Under the pieces are notes generated by a model. It was not told where the DNA came from. It was given only the letters and a program-made list of their open reading frames with translations, and did no database searches. From the NCBI GenBank assembly GCA_002786065.1, contig NHNY01000032.1, positions 62,001-126,000 of the forward strand: a stretch of DNA of 64,000 nt. The letters are read 5' to 3'. Position numbers and translations under genes: made by a program. The stretch's first letter is position 1, and the number at the start of each line of letters is the position of its first letter. This document shows, one piece after another, positions 35,396 through 47,243 of this stretch. Source of the DNA: Microcyclospora pomicola (Eukaryota > Ascomycota > Dothideomycetes > Capnodiales).

Positions 35396-37263
35396 TCATC
35401 GAAACAGCTTGCTGAAGAAGCTTCCGCCATAAGACCATACGAAAAAGAAGCTGAGCTGTGGAAGCATGAACAGCGCAACAACGTAATACTCTTCACCAAA
35501 AACGAAGGCGCCGGATGTCGCGATGATGCTGAATAATAGCACTGCGTTCGCTAAGACGCATAATTGGACTAACCAGATGGTCGCTAGGAAGAACCTTGAA
35601 GAGTACAAATATTCAACGTGCGGCTCAAGCCCGGCCGATCGTGCTTTGGCTGCTGGTTGCTGCAGTTAGATTGCTCGTAGGACATCAGAAAATTTCTCGA
35701 TGTCCATCCCGGCAGATTGTTGGTCGAGTGGCAAGTGTAGTAAAGCCTCACTTGAGTCTTCGAGCTGGCGTTGTGTCGCTTCAATACTTGGTACTGTTAC
35801 GTGAAGTCAGCTCATGACCCTTGTGCTGGGGTTGAATTACAAACTATTCTGATAGAAGTGTTCAAGTAGAGCTGCTATTGGGAGGAGTAGCAGAAGTAGT
35901 GGTAGAACCTGCCCAAACGCCCATGTATTTTCCTGACTGACCACGGCAAGTGGTACCTGAGATCGTGGCAAGAATATCTGGAGCGTGCCCCAGCCAAGGC
36001 CCACGGCGAGCAGCCAGAGAGTTGCGACAAAGGATTCAAGGAACTCGAACCATGCCATCAGTGGAATGTAAACAAGAAGCAAGAGTCTGCAGCGGACTCG
36101 AGAACTGAGCTTGTGTTTTCGATCTTCATGCAACTCCCGCAATAAAGAGCGCTCAAGCACCCATTCTGGGAGACAACGGAGTGCCCTGTGCAAGCATTCG
36201 CTGCTGCGACTGTGGATTTGACAAACCTTCGATACATAGCTGATGAGTAGCAACACATACGAGAAGATAGCATCAATGTTCACACCCCCAGCATACGCGC
36301 CAGAATTCCAGAGGCAACGAATCTGTGGGCCAATTAGATGTTTACAGCGAGGATGAAGAACATGCATTGATACTCACAGGCGTTGCAAACCCGAGATACG
36401 GAACATCTCCTGGTGGACCAGGATTTCCATTTGTTATTGCCAGCAACCAAGCATTGCTCGTAGTGGGGATCAAAGCAGTTGCCAGCAAGAACATAAGCAC
36501 AATCATCCCCACAACACGCCATCTGCGTAGCGTCGGATTTGCGATCAGCCAACTGCGCAACAGACTCAAGGTCGTCAAGTGGACATTGGAGCTCGTCCAC
36601 GCCAGGTACATCAGGATTTGCCAGTGATTCGCGGACAAAGTCATGATGTTGGCATAGCCCGCCAGTATGATGCCAATCCCAGTGATGATTTGCTGATCGC
36701 TGACGATCACGGTGGCTTTCTCCACCACTTTTTGCCAGTCACTGTGGCAGTGGCGGCTATTGACCCGGAAGCATTTTCGATCAACTGCGTTCAACAGAAA
36801 CGGTGGGAGAAACCCGAAGACGTATGCGAAGACTGCCCAGAGCAATATAGCGTAGGCACTGATGAGGAAGGCCGTGATCATCTGGAAAATTCAAGCTTGA
36901 GTATATTGCTCATAGTCTTCTGCGGATCGTAGTCATGATACGTACACCTAGCCCAGCTACATCAGGGTTAGGTTCCAAGGAGCTCCCATAGGAGAAGTAG
37001 CTTGAACAATTGGCAGAAATCGGTATCTGAACCGTAATGTCATGATCAAGTGCAACCCAGAGCACGGGCGTAGGCTCGAAAGTGTCTGTGCTAACGGTCT
37101 GGGTCGTAGTGCTAGTTGCAGTGCTGGCGTTTCCCGAAACGAATGTATACTGTGTCAATGTGTATTGCATTGTTTCGGTGAACGTTGCCATGGTGCTGCG
37201 CAGAAGAGTATCGGGTGCAGCTGTGTCAAACCACCACGAATAGCTCGCGGGAGATGTCCGCAT
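35396..37263 (-). CDS. Polytopic membrane protein of an uncharacterised fungal family
   Basis: Five exons, 37263-36946, 36881-36378, 36322-35845, 35793-35752 and 35652-35396, give 532 aa. The N-terminal ~105 residues are Thr/Ser rich and probably extracytosolic. At least seven hydrophobic helices follow, e.g. LISAYAILLWAVFAYVFGFL, ITGIGIILAGYANIM, VVGMIVLMFLLATALI, VLPLLLLLLPIAALL and FFLATIWLVQLCVLANAVLL. The SDQQIITGIGIILAGY core and the later NVHLTTLSLLRSWL are marks of a family common in Pezizomycotina with no known function. The fourth exon is 42 nt. The fourth intron was placed by phase, using a GTGAGG donor and a CTAAC branch site, because the direct frame stops. It lies in the secretory or plasma membrane by inference; transport and receptor roles are both untested. 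Confidence 0.75.
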
Positions 37264-37972
37264 CTTGTAGGCAATGTAGCCGTAGACAACTCGTCACAAA
37301 CTAAAAGGTAATCAAGCTGCATGTGCATGGGTGAGCTAATCACAAGCACTCTCATGGCGAATGGTCGCATCTTGCAAGGCTCCATTGAACCCTCGTCGAA
37401 GACGATATATTGATATGATTGCGTCTGCAGGGTTGCGCCGACCAGGATGCACATGCAAGGCTGAACTTAATCGAACTTAGATGCTGCACGTGCAAGGCCA
37501 GCTTCAGCCCGAATCGGGTGTTCCACGACAATTTAGAGTGTTCTGTGATGATAAGGTACCTATGATTGTTGTGTTGTGGAAGAGGTCGATGTTCTGTCAA
37601 GCTCTGGGAACGTGTCGGGGACAGGAAGGAAAGCCGTCGAGATTGAATGCACGGGACCTTGACCTGAGGCTAGCATTATACGACTACCTGTATACCTATG
37701 TTCTGATCCAATCGAAGCACTTCCAATCTTCGAAGGCGTCTACGATGGGTAATGTACAGATCCGAACGGCGTGCACATCGACAAGGCTTTCGCGTAACCT
37801 TGAGTGACCATGACAACAAACACCAAAAGGCCACCTTCGCCTCAATTCAGCCAATTTTCAAAGCCTGTATTGATGTAAGGAATCCGTACGAGCAGCCAAA
37901 ACGCGAAAAGAAAGTTCATAAGTCGTATCTCATTCATCGTACATTGCATGTCGCTCGTCCACCACGTCTGGC
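37264..37972. other. Intergenic region
   Basis: About 710 bp between two minus-strand genes. Short frames only; no repeat or motif was recognised. Confidence 0.5.
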
Positions 37973-39559
37973 TCACCACATCTCTGCAATTGTACTCATG
38001 ATCCAGTATGTAAACGGCAGCAACACCAGAGCCGCCAGACTTGCGTCATACTGAGCTGGACCAGCATTAGCGGTCGTGCTGGGTGATGAGGTGGTCGTCA
38101 CTGTCGTCGAGGAAGAAGAGGAGATGGTGTAGGTCTGTGCCGTCATTGAGTAATTTGCCGACGAGACACGGACTGGAATTGCACTTGATGTTGGCAGTAT
38201 TGCCATGGCACTTGACCAAGCCGACGTTGAGAGTGCTTCTGGAGACAACAGCGAGGATGCCGTCAACGTCGCAACTGGCCCTGTCACCCTGACCGAGGGA
38301 AATACTCGGAATGGCGCGGTGGTGATAGCAGGTGACCACGATCCCGATGCGGATCCTAGACCGGTAGCGCTCACGGTCCTTGTAGGGCCTGACTCCATTG
38401 CAGAATTGTGTATACACGTTTTTAGCAACTCGCGAGAGGTTTGGAGAAGTTTCGTGGCCTTGTCTTCTGTGTGGACTTTGCGAATGCCGACTTTGGCATC
38501 CACACCAAGATCGACGCCGATGACTGCAGAGACTTCGGTCGCATTCCTATAAACGAATGATGAAGGCTCTGTGAAAGTGTTTGCGACGGTGTCGCTGCAA
38601 TTTGGAACCTGTTCAACATTGATTGACAACCCCGGAGTATCGATGAAAATGCCGGCCGAAGCAAATATTTCGTTATCCAACAACGTGAAGCCGAGAGTCA
38701 AGGATGTCTGCAGTGAAGCGGAGAGTACGAGATCTACGTTCGTGTTGTGGAACTCGGGAGACGACTTCTGGAATATCAGTCCTTGTTCGAATGTGAAACC
38801 ATGAGCGTGAGAGTCCTCCAGCGTGCCAAGCGTGATGTTGACAAAGGCGTCGTCTGGAAGCGTGTATGAGAAGCCGAAGGTCATATCGACCGGCGCTTCT
38901 GCCATCAATGATATGGGTATTTCCACCGCCAGGGTCAAGCCAACACTTCCCAAACGAGGAATCACGAAGCCTATAGGTGTGGGGATGTCCAAGAAGACGA
39001 CACTGTGGCTAAGCGTTCCATCAGCCGTTAACCTGAATTGCATCGTACCTCCAGCGCCATGGAATCTGGCAAGGAATGACCCATCCTTCAAATGTTCGAA
39101 TTGATCCCACCGACTGCTGTCATTATGAATGTTTTCGAAGCCATCTGTGGTGAAGGACAGGTCTCCGAAAGTGCTACAGTTCTGGCAGGTCAATGTGCCT
39201 GAGGTGCCGTGGCCTAAGTCCCAGTCTGCAATCCCTGAGTTGATCAACGTGCGGCCAAGATGGATCTTCCTGGCGGAACCTGTCGGTGCTGAAGTAGGCA
39301 CTATTCCGGTACTGGGTAAGGTGTGTGGTACCGTAGTATTGGGTTGATGTACTCGTAGAGATGAAGCCGAAGCTGAAGATCTGTCCGAAGTCGAGTCCAT
39401 GGTTGATTGTGAAATCCATGACCTGAGTGAGCTGACGGTTGCAGTCGAAACACTATCCTTGTACATTCTCTCTCCAAGGTCTTGCATGATCAGGTCACCA
39501 AGTTGAGCAGCAAAGCAGTAATGGAAAGTCCATAGCAGTAGCAGAAATGAGGAGAGCAT
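37973..39559 (-). CDS. Secreted, probably GPI-anchored cell-surface protein
   Basis: A single exon of 528 aa, taking the ATG at 39559 because it begins a signal peptide (MLSSFLLLLWTFHYCFAA). The frame extends 29 codons further upstream, but that would hide the signal. A Cys pair occurs in SGTLTCQNCSTFGDLSFTTD. A long beta-rich region with many N-glycosylation sequons follows (e.g. NITL, NCS, NATE). The last 150 residues are Ser/Thr rich, then a small-residue site (NAGPAQ) and a hydrophobic tail (LAALVLLPFTYWIM), a typical GPI signal. I have no domain name for the beta-rich part; similar fungal surface proteins carry a CxxC start. It would sit on the plasma membrane or wall. It is divergent from dapB, 945 bp away. 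Confidence 0.75.
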   Translation of the reverse strand: MLSSFLLLLWTFHYCFAAQLGDLIMQDLGERMYKDSVSTATVSSLRSWISQSTMDSTSDRSSASASSLRVHQPNTTVPHTLPSTGIVPTSAPTGSARKIHLGRTLINSGIADWDLGHGTSGTLTCQNCSTFGDLSFTTDGFENIHNDSSRWDQFEHLKDGSFLARFHGAGGTMQFRLTADGTLSHSVVFLDIPTPIGFVIPRLGSVGLTLAVEIPISLMAEAPVDMTFGFSYTLPDDAFVNITLGTLEDSHAHGFTFEQGLIFQKSSPEFHNTNVDLVLSASLQTSLTLGFTLLDNEIFASAGIFIDTPGLSINVEQVPNCSDTVANTFTEPSSFVYRNATEVSAVIGVDLGVDAKVGIRKVHTEDKATKLLQTSRELLKTCIHNSAMESGPTRTVSATGLGSASGSWSPAITTAPFRVFPSVRVTGPVATLTASSLLSPEALSTSAWSSAMAILPTSSAIPVRVSSANYSMTAQTYTISSSSSTTVTTTSSPSTTANAGPAQYDASLAALVLLPFTYWIMSTIAEMW

Positions 39560-40503
39560 GATGAAGACGTGGCAGAATACTTGGCAGCACAGAACATCGA
39601 AGAGAAGGACGAGACAAACCTGGTACTGGGTCGTTGCTTGATACATATCTGTCTATATGAATGGAAACAGCCGGGGACTGATGCAGCGATATGGCACAGT
39701 TGCAACGCCCAGGCCTATTTAAGGTGGTGGAGCAGTGCATGCAGATGCTGCCGTGCATAATGCTTCCATGACATGGATCTGAAACTGCTGTCTGAGCAGA
39801 TGATGGTGCGTGAACATACGGATATGGATGCGAACAGATATTCAGCTTGGTAGCAGCCTTCATCTCCATTTCTATTCCAGGCGGGTGGCGCTGATCAGTG
39901 CATGAGGTCTGCACTGCTCAGCCTTCGTGGGGGCTGCAAAGTATGCATGCGTTCGTGCACCAAATGGCAAGGCTGGACCCCAACAAATATGCAAGACAAT
40001 GCAGTGTGTCGCTGTAGTCGATGTCAGGAAGAGTCTTGGATCTGCTAGATGTTGTCTCGGGGAAGATGGATCAACGTACTGCACAGCTGGCGTGAGTAGT
40101 ATGCGCACGTCGCACGTAGGTGGTTGGAGTGCATCAAACGTTGAAGGCCAATTTTAGATACCACAACCACAACAAGAACTCGAGATTTTTTTTTCCAACA
40201 AGTCCATTCAACCAAGGGAATGTCCAGGTGACATGATGAAAAGATTGTACTCGTTCGTCCTTCAGAACGTGGTCTGACACGGGAAAATATCTAGGTCGTG
40301 GTGCCTGGGAGACCATGACTTCCCAATTAGGCAAGGTGACGACGCCAGTATACAGCCGACCTCACCTCAGATCAGGCACTACCAGTGCACCCAAATCCCT
40401 GCCACCATTTGTCGGTACAACGGTCGATACGGGGTTGTATCCGATCTGGGCGCCCATACCAATGCGATCGGATAACGCTGTCAATCGAAGACGGTAGCTC
40501 ATC
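39560..40503. other. Divergent intergenic region, surface protein / dapB
   Basis: About 940 bp that should contain both promoters. It carries short T and A runs near 40190 and no convincing frame or motif. Confidence 0.5.
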
Positions 40504-43289
40504 ATGGCGCCCTCATTGAGCTATGAGCAGCAGCCGCTTACACAAGACGACGATCTTGCGACTGCGGCTAATGAGAGACATGATAGACCTCACTCCGTTT
40601 CCTCAGTATCTACCTCTTCTCTCGTGTTCGAGCACATGTCCGATGATTCGGCACTACGAGCAAAGGAAGGAGCATACCACGATGGCCCAGTAGACGAGCT
40701 GGAATTGGAAGATCAGATGGCATGGAACCGCCAAATGAAGCCTTCAGACAGGAAAGCCAGGATGGTGTTGTATATTTTGATTGCAATCGGCGTGGTCGGA
40801 TGGGTCGCTGCCATGTTTTTATTCGTGGGACAAGATCGACATGTAGCCCACGGTGAAAGACCGCATGATCCACATGCTACGAGTGTGGTTGGTCATGGCA
40901 AGAAGGTGACACTAGACCAAGTATTGGGAGGGCAGTGGTATCCACAGAGGCACTCCATCCGCTGGATCGCAGGTCCGAACGGCGAAGACGGACTGTTGCT
41001 GGAGCGGGGTGGTCAACAAGGACGTGACTACCTGGTAGTGGAAGATGTGCGCTTTCGGGGCGAGGATATCGCTACACAGATCCAACACAGCAAAACGTTG
41101 ATGAAGCACGGACAGTTCAAGGTAGACAATACCTTGATCAATGTTTCTGAGGCATGGCCGAGCCCAGACCACAAGAAGGTCTTGGTGCAAAGTGACTACA
41201 CCAGCAACTGGCGCCACAGCGGCACTGCCCGTTACTGGATCTTTGATGTTGAGTCACAAGAAGGGGAGGCGCTGGATCCGGAGAATCTCGATGGGCGCAT
41301 TCAGGTTGCTTCCTGGAGTCCGACCAGCTCTGCAGTAGTTTTTACTCGGGGCAACGACATGTTCATCCGTCCTTTGAACTCCGATACTGTACAGCGCATT
41401 ACCGATGATGGAGGGCCGGATCTGTTCTACGGTATCCCGGACTGGGTCTACGAGGAGGAAGTATTATCTGGTGATTCTGCTACATGGTGGTCTGGCGATG
41501 GAAAGTACATCGCTTTCTTCAGGACAAATGAGAGTGCAGTGCCCGAGTTTCCCGTCCAGTATTACTTCAGCCGTCCTTCGGGTCAAAAGCCTAAAGAAGG
41601 AGAAGAGAACTATCCGGAGGTCCGACAGATCAAGTACCCCAAAGCTGGAGCTCCCATGAGCATCATAAACTTGCAAATTTACGACGTGGAAAAGGCGGAG
41701 GTGTTTGCTGTTACGATCGAAGGAGATTTTGACGACGATGACCGCCTGATCACGGAGGTACTATGGGCGGGCAAGACGGGCAAAGTCATCGTTCGCGAAA
41801 CCAACCGCGAGAGTGACATCCTCAAAACGATTCTCATTGATGCCAAAGACCGCACTGGTAAGACTGTTCGTGAGAGGAATGTGCTTGAACTTGACGGTGG
41901 ATGGTTCGAAGTAACTCAGAAGACGACCTTCGTGCCTGCTGATCCCGAGAACGGGCGCCCTCATGATGGCTACATTGATACTGTCATCCATGACAACAAT
42001 GATCATCTTGCCTATTTCTCACCTCTGGACAATTCAACCATGCAGATGCTTACGGACGGCGACTGGGAAGTCGTCTCAGCGCCGTCTTCCGTCGATCTCA
42101 AGAATAATCTGGTTTACTTCATCTCCACCAAAGACGGTAGTACTCAACGCCACGTCTACACCGCTGATCTGCTCAAGGGTCCTAGCAGTATCAAAGCTGT
42201 AACAGACACTAAAGAAATTGGGTACTACGATGCTTCATTCTCTGCTGAAAGCGAGTTCATGCTGCTCTCCTACCATGGACCACACATTCCATGGCAAAAG
42301 GTTGTATCAACTCCATCAAACGTTGGAGACGAGACAGATATCAGTATTGAGGTTAATGCTGCTCTTGAGGCACTAGCGAAGAAGACTGAACTACCCACCA
42401 AGCACTACCAGAAATTTGAAGTGGACGGCTTCCAGCTCAATCTGGTGGAACATCGGCCACCGCACTTCGACAAAAACAAGAAATACCCCGTACTGTTCTA
42501 CCTGTACAACGGGCCAGGCTTCCAAGAGGTGGATTACAGATTCTCGGTCAACTTCCAATCATATGTCGCCTCATCGCTTGGCTATATAGTCGTCACATTG
42601 GACGGTCGAGGAACGGGCTACCAAGGTCGTGCACAGCGCTGTGTCGTCCGTGGCAACATTGGCTACTGGGAGGCTCATGATCAGATCGCGGCTGCGAAAG
42701 CCTGGGCTGCCAAGAAGTACGTTGACGCCAACAGGCTCGCTATCTGGGGTTGGTCGTATGGTGGTTTCATGACCTTGAAGACGCTTGAGACCGATGCTGG
42801 AGAGACATTCAAGTACGGCATGGCTGTTGCGCCTGTCACTGACTGGCGGTTCTACGACTCCATCTACACCGAACGCTACATGCACACCCCGCAACACAAC
42901 CCCACCGGCTACGACAATGCATCCATCTCCGACATGAACGGCTTAGGCAACAATGTCCGCTTCCTGGTCATGCACGGCGCCAGCGACGATAACGTCCATT
43001 TCCAGAACACACTTTCATTGTTGGATCATCTTGACCTAGCAAACGTCAAGAACTACGATGTCCATATCTTCCCCGATTCGGACCATTCAATATACTTCCA
43101 TAACGGAAACAGGATAGTGTACAACAGTAAGTTAGCCAAAGTCTCATCTTTCCCATTCCCCGTAACAAGATATTGACACCAAGCACAGAATTGAGCGACT
43201 GGCTCGTCAACGCGTTCAACGGCGAGTGGCTAAGGACCGAAGACCCGAAACCCCTTGGACCTGCAGCATGGGATGGACTGGTGTCATGA
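40504..43289 (+). CDS. dapB: Dipeptidyl aminopeptidase B (type II membrane, S9B)
   Basis: Two exons, 40504-43126 and 43189-43289, give 907 aa. The unspliced frame would end in a false tail; splicing yields [19 protein letters not shown] at the end. A cytosolic head of about 86 residues precedes one membrane helix at 87-108 ([20 protein letters not shown]), giving a lumenal catalytic part. The beta-propeller holds the substrate-binding acidic pair in [11 protein letters not shown]. The catalytic triad is Ser751 in WGWSYGGF, Asp828 in [11 protein letters not shown] and His861 in [10 protein letters not shown]. The enzyme removes X-Pro or X-Ala dipeptides in the vacuole or Golgi, as yeast Dap2/Ste13 do. 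Length and order are normal for fungal DapB. It converges on the PP2A subunit gene. Confidence 0.95.
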
Positions 43290-44475
43290 GACTGATGTAC
43301 GATACACATACCGAACTGAATAATGATGATCGAGCTTCTGCGACGACTGGACCGATCCGTGAGCCCGCCACACGCTCTCTTCGCGTTAGCATAACGACCT
43401 CCCGGTGGACCTGCTCGGTTGCAATGTTATACCGACCTCACCAGATGCAGCCACTGAACTGCAAGAGAGACTGGCCAAGACCTCTGAGTCTTCCCGTCAA
43501 TGGCAGGTGGTTGATGCGTGAGTCCCCAACTCTGCTCAGATCGAAAGCAGAGTCCGGCGGGCCTGGAGTGGCGCGCGCCGCCATGAAGGATACGAGCAGT
43601 GAAGCAGCCCACGCTCGACAAGATGCGTGGATGTAGATATATGTAGAAACCCATCGTGTAGCAGCGCCTATCGTGATACCTTATCATGAACAGCATTTAC
43701 CTATCACATGCCCGTCGAAAGCTTCTTTGAGATGTAGGCATTGTACTTAGCTTGTTGGCACGTCCTGCCAATGTTATGTGCTCAGTGCTATAACGTATCC
43801 TTGCACAGCATTGTGGGCATTGCTGGGATGGTTTTGTAACCGAGCATATCAAGATGTTCCGGAGCAGGTCGTGGCTAGACACTGTTGGCAGGGATCAAAT
43901 CGAACATTTCCTACACAAATTTACCATCACTTGAGCCCCACTGTAGTAACAGTCAACAACGTGATTCACTCTTACTCACAGCATGGTTTACCTCATCTGC
44001 CACAGCGATTGTTCACAACGATCCCATTTCTTCACAAATACAGCGTGAAGACAGTATATGAGGTGAATGAGAATCTGTGCTGGACCAACGCAGAAAAGAG
44101 AAGCAGACCCGGTTCGTCTGATAGCCATCGTGCCGACCACCGAGCCACCTGCAAAGCCCCCTTGCAGGCTGAAGCAGCAACCTTGCGATTACGGGGTTTT
44201 CTAGAGAGAGGACAATTCGACGCCGCTTGCACCACCACCACCATCACATCAAAGCGCCATGCCAGGCCATGCAGCAGTCGTTAAAGCAGGTTCGCATTAA
44301 TTCCCAAGTCCCATGTTCGCCGTCGTCGTGTTTGGTGTCGTGGTTGATCATGCCGTGGAGAAGGATCAATTTCGACGTCAAACTTCCATGCGTAATCCTG
44401 CTCCCACGCTGGCAACGGCCATTTGTCTTTCTACACATTCGAAAGCCAGCGTCACTCTCATCAAGCAAGCCAGAT
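43290..44475. other. Convergent intergenic region
   Basis: 1.19 kb between the convergent dapB and PP2A-B genes. It should carry both 3' UTRs. Frames up to 168 codons exist but lack domains and good codon use. Confidence 0.5.
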
Positions 44476-46442
44476 CTAGAGCGCCGAAAATACGAAGAGC
44501 TACACAGTGGTCAGTTTCAAGTTCGATGTCTGCTTGCCAACATGGCAGGCTGAAGTGAAAGGGACACTCACGTTGTTAGTCGCTGCAATGGCGATGCTGT
44601 CTTCTTGCGGATGCCAGCTCATATGCAGAATTTTCTTATTAAAATCAATCTGGTCGGCGTCGGTCTCTTTGCGCATACGCTGAGCGCCCCCAGCCGGGCT
44701 GTTAGCGCGGCTGTTACCCTTCTTCCCTGTGCCTGGGCTGGTCGCAGCATTCATGGGTGTGGGAATGCCGACCTTCTTCGCCTTGAATGCAGACTTGTCG
44801 GCTTGGAGAACAACTTCGGTGTCGTTACCGTGCTCCGACGGGTAAATCATGAAGTTGTTGTTGTAAGATCCAGTCATCACATTCTTGGCGTCACCAGAGA
44901 ACACCACCTCGAATTTATCGAAGATGCTGTCATTCTCATAGGTGTCACATAATCGTGGTCGCAGATGCTCGTGGATCGGGATCGTCTTTACAGGCTGGCG
45001 TTCCATGTTGACATCCCAGATCTTGACTGTGAGGTAGTCGCGAGAGAGGATATAACGTCCATCATGCGAGAACCGTACATCAGAGATAGAGGAGATGATC
45101 TCAGAGAAGAAAGACCGTGACGACGGGTCCTCTTCTTGCTCAAATTCTGCTTGGTGTCAGTATACTTCCTCGTGTTGAACTTCAAATGCCACTTACGCTT
45201 AGCGTGCTCATCACAAAGTGCCTTCTGACGCATATCGGCAAGCTTGATTGTTCCTTTGCTGCTAGCGTACATGAACCAATTGCAGCTCTGTGGATGAAAC
45301 TCAGCGGCCGTGATGACTTCGGTCAACTCCTCCATGTTCGCGGGCTTGATGTCGACAATGTTGAAACTTTGGTCCTGAATGTTCAGGTTCCAGAGGTTCA
45401 CTCGCAGATCATCGCTGCTGATGAATGTTTCCCCATCACTGTTCACCGAGATGCTGTTGATGTGGTATGCATGCGCATTTGCGTACACTCTCCGAGGAAC
45501 TGCAGCAACAACGGTGTCGTGGTGTGTCATGCGCGGGAACTTGAGATCGCCAACAGTGCGGAAGTGAGCATTAGGATATCGCACTGGACCGCCACCATTT
45601 GCGTTTCCGGCTCCTCCAGGTGTGAGTTCAGATGACAGGTTGTTCTCCGCCACCACCTTCAGCGACTTCTCAAACACCTTCCACAGCTTGATGGTCTTGT
45701 CGTTCGTTGAAAGAAGATAATGCGATGCATTCTGTCTTCGACACCACTTGATCTTGTTGATCTTCTCCTCAATCTCCAACGATTTTAGGTAGTCGAACTC
45801 CGGCTCGTGTGATTGGAACTCCGTGTGGAATTTGTATTCGCATGTCTTCTTGGTCTCGTTCCTCTCAAACAGAACCACTCTTCCTCCTTTGTCGCCTGTA
45901 GCTAGATAGTTTCCCGTTTGGTCGAATTCCACGGTAGATATGATGTCGGCTTCAGTAATGTCTTCTACATCTCCCTTGTCGCCGAAACATCTGTAGGCGT
46001 CAAGGTCAGTGTGTGTTAGAAGACAATGATGCTTGGTCCTGCGCCTGTAGTAAAATCATGTAATATCACATGGTTTCCCTTCGTCGTTGACGACTTTTCG
46101 TTCCGTATTTAGAGGAGTCCGCCGTTGCTCGTGTGCCATGTCATAACCAGCAGAGGCAACATCCATGCGCGCGGCTGAAGGCACCAGGACCAAGCCCGAC
46201 GAAACGCAATGCTTGTGATGCGAGCTCGCATAGACGTAGACGAAGCATGCTTCCACATCGCTCGCTGTATCATATCACGCCCGCCATTGCGGCCTTGGCG
46301 GTGTACACCATCAAGATAGCCCCATACCTCTGACCAAAAATCGCACATGCCCCGCCGACCGCACCAGATCTCAAAAAGGAAAACCAGGAACTTACTGTGT
46401 GAATTTCCAGGTAGGTGGCTGCGGGCCATCTGCTTCCACCAT
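44476..46442 (-). CDS. CDC55: PP2A regulatory B subunit (PR55/Cdc55)
   Basis: Four exons, 46442-46396, 45990-45197, 45146-44572 and 44499-44476, give 479 aa. Exon 1 encodes [16 protein letters not shown], typical of PR55 starts, and the last exon of 24 nt gives LFVFSAL. Family marks include [54 protein letters not shown] and [19 protein letters not shown], all part of the seven-bladed WD40 propeller. It targets the PP2A catalytic and scaffold subunits to substrates in mitosis, morphogenesis and stress signalling. An insert of about 40 residues ([18 protein letters not shown] through [10 protein letters not shown]) is a normal variable loop in filamentous fungi. The first intron is about 400 nt, longer than most here. 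Confidence 0.95.
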
Positions 46443-47243
46443 CTTGACCGCTGCGCTCGTGCCGTGCCCGCTGCAACGTCACGCTTCGCTCGTGTGCGCC
46501 GGTGGGAAGGATGAATAGGGTGGCCTTCGAGGCGATGGTGGATTGAATCAAGTTGTCGCTCTGACAAGTCTGGCGACTGGGGCGAGGTCGGTTGAGCCGA
46601 TGAAGAGCGGAAAGAGGCGGCCGGGGCGGAAGCGTCGAGGATGAGAGGCCGCAGCAGCGGCGTGAGGAGGTCGGTAAGGGGAATCGGACGGAGTAGCGGT
46701 GCTGAGGACGGGCTGGTGGTTGCTGGACCCAGAGAGATGAGCGGTCTGCGGAGGAGATGTCGAGGTACAAGCAGAGCAGTACCTGGGTGACAGTGAAGGT
46801 AAGGTATGTCCTCAGGAAGAACGTCACTCCAGCGCGGCCAGGAATTGAGGTTTGTGGTTTGCGGGGCGTGTTGCAGCCTCAGGCATCAAGACACTAAGAG
46901 AAGTCAGACTTCACTTCGATGAGACATGGAATAAAGTGGGCCTTGAATCGTTGATGAACAACGGCAAGTTGGGATGGATGACATGCATTCGGCAATCATC
47001 AAAGACAGTATGACATGAGAACCTATGACTATCTGACATAACCGCTTTTTCGGTCTTTGAATGCTCTGCTTCCTTGTGTGCACATGTGAAGACCGAGGTC
47101 AGCTCAAGCGTCTACGCTCGAGTTCTGGTATTTCTAGACATGAAGCAAGATGATCGCCTATTCACGCCCACTCGCCCAAGAGAATGAAGACCGCGACCAC
47201 AAAGTCCGACAGACAACTTGCCGCGACCAGATGATCGTCCGCC
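46443..47243. other. Intergenic: PP2A-B promoter and next gene's 3' end
   Basis: 800 bp between two minus-strand genes. A GC-rich frame around 46270-46827 overlaps the PP2A-B leader and lacks a domain. Nothing else is seen. Confidence 0.5.

Noticed and set aside
46270-46827. 185-codon minus-strand frame before the PP2A-B gene
   Set aside because: It overlaps PP2A-B exon 1 and leader in a different frame, is low-complexity and has no domain.
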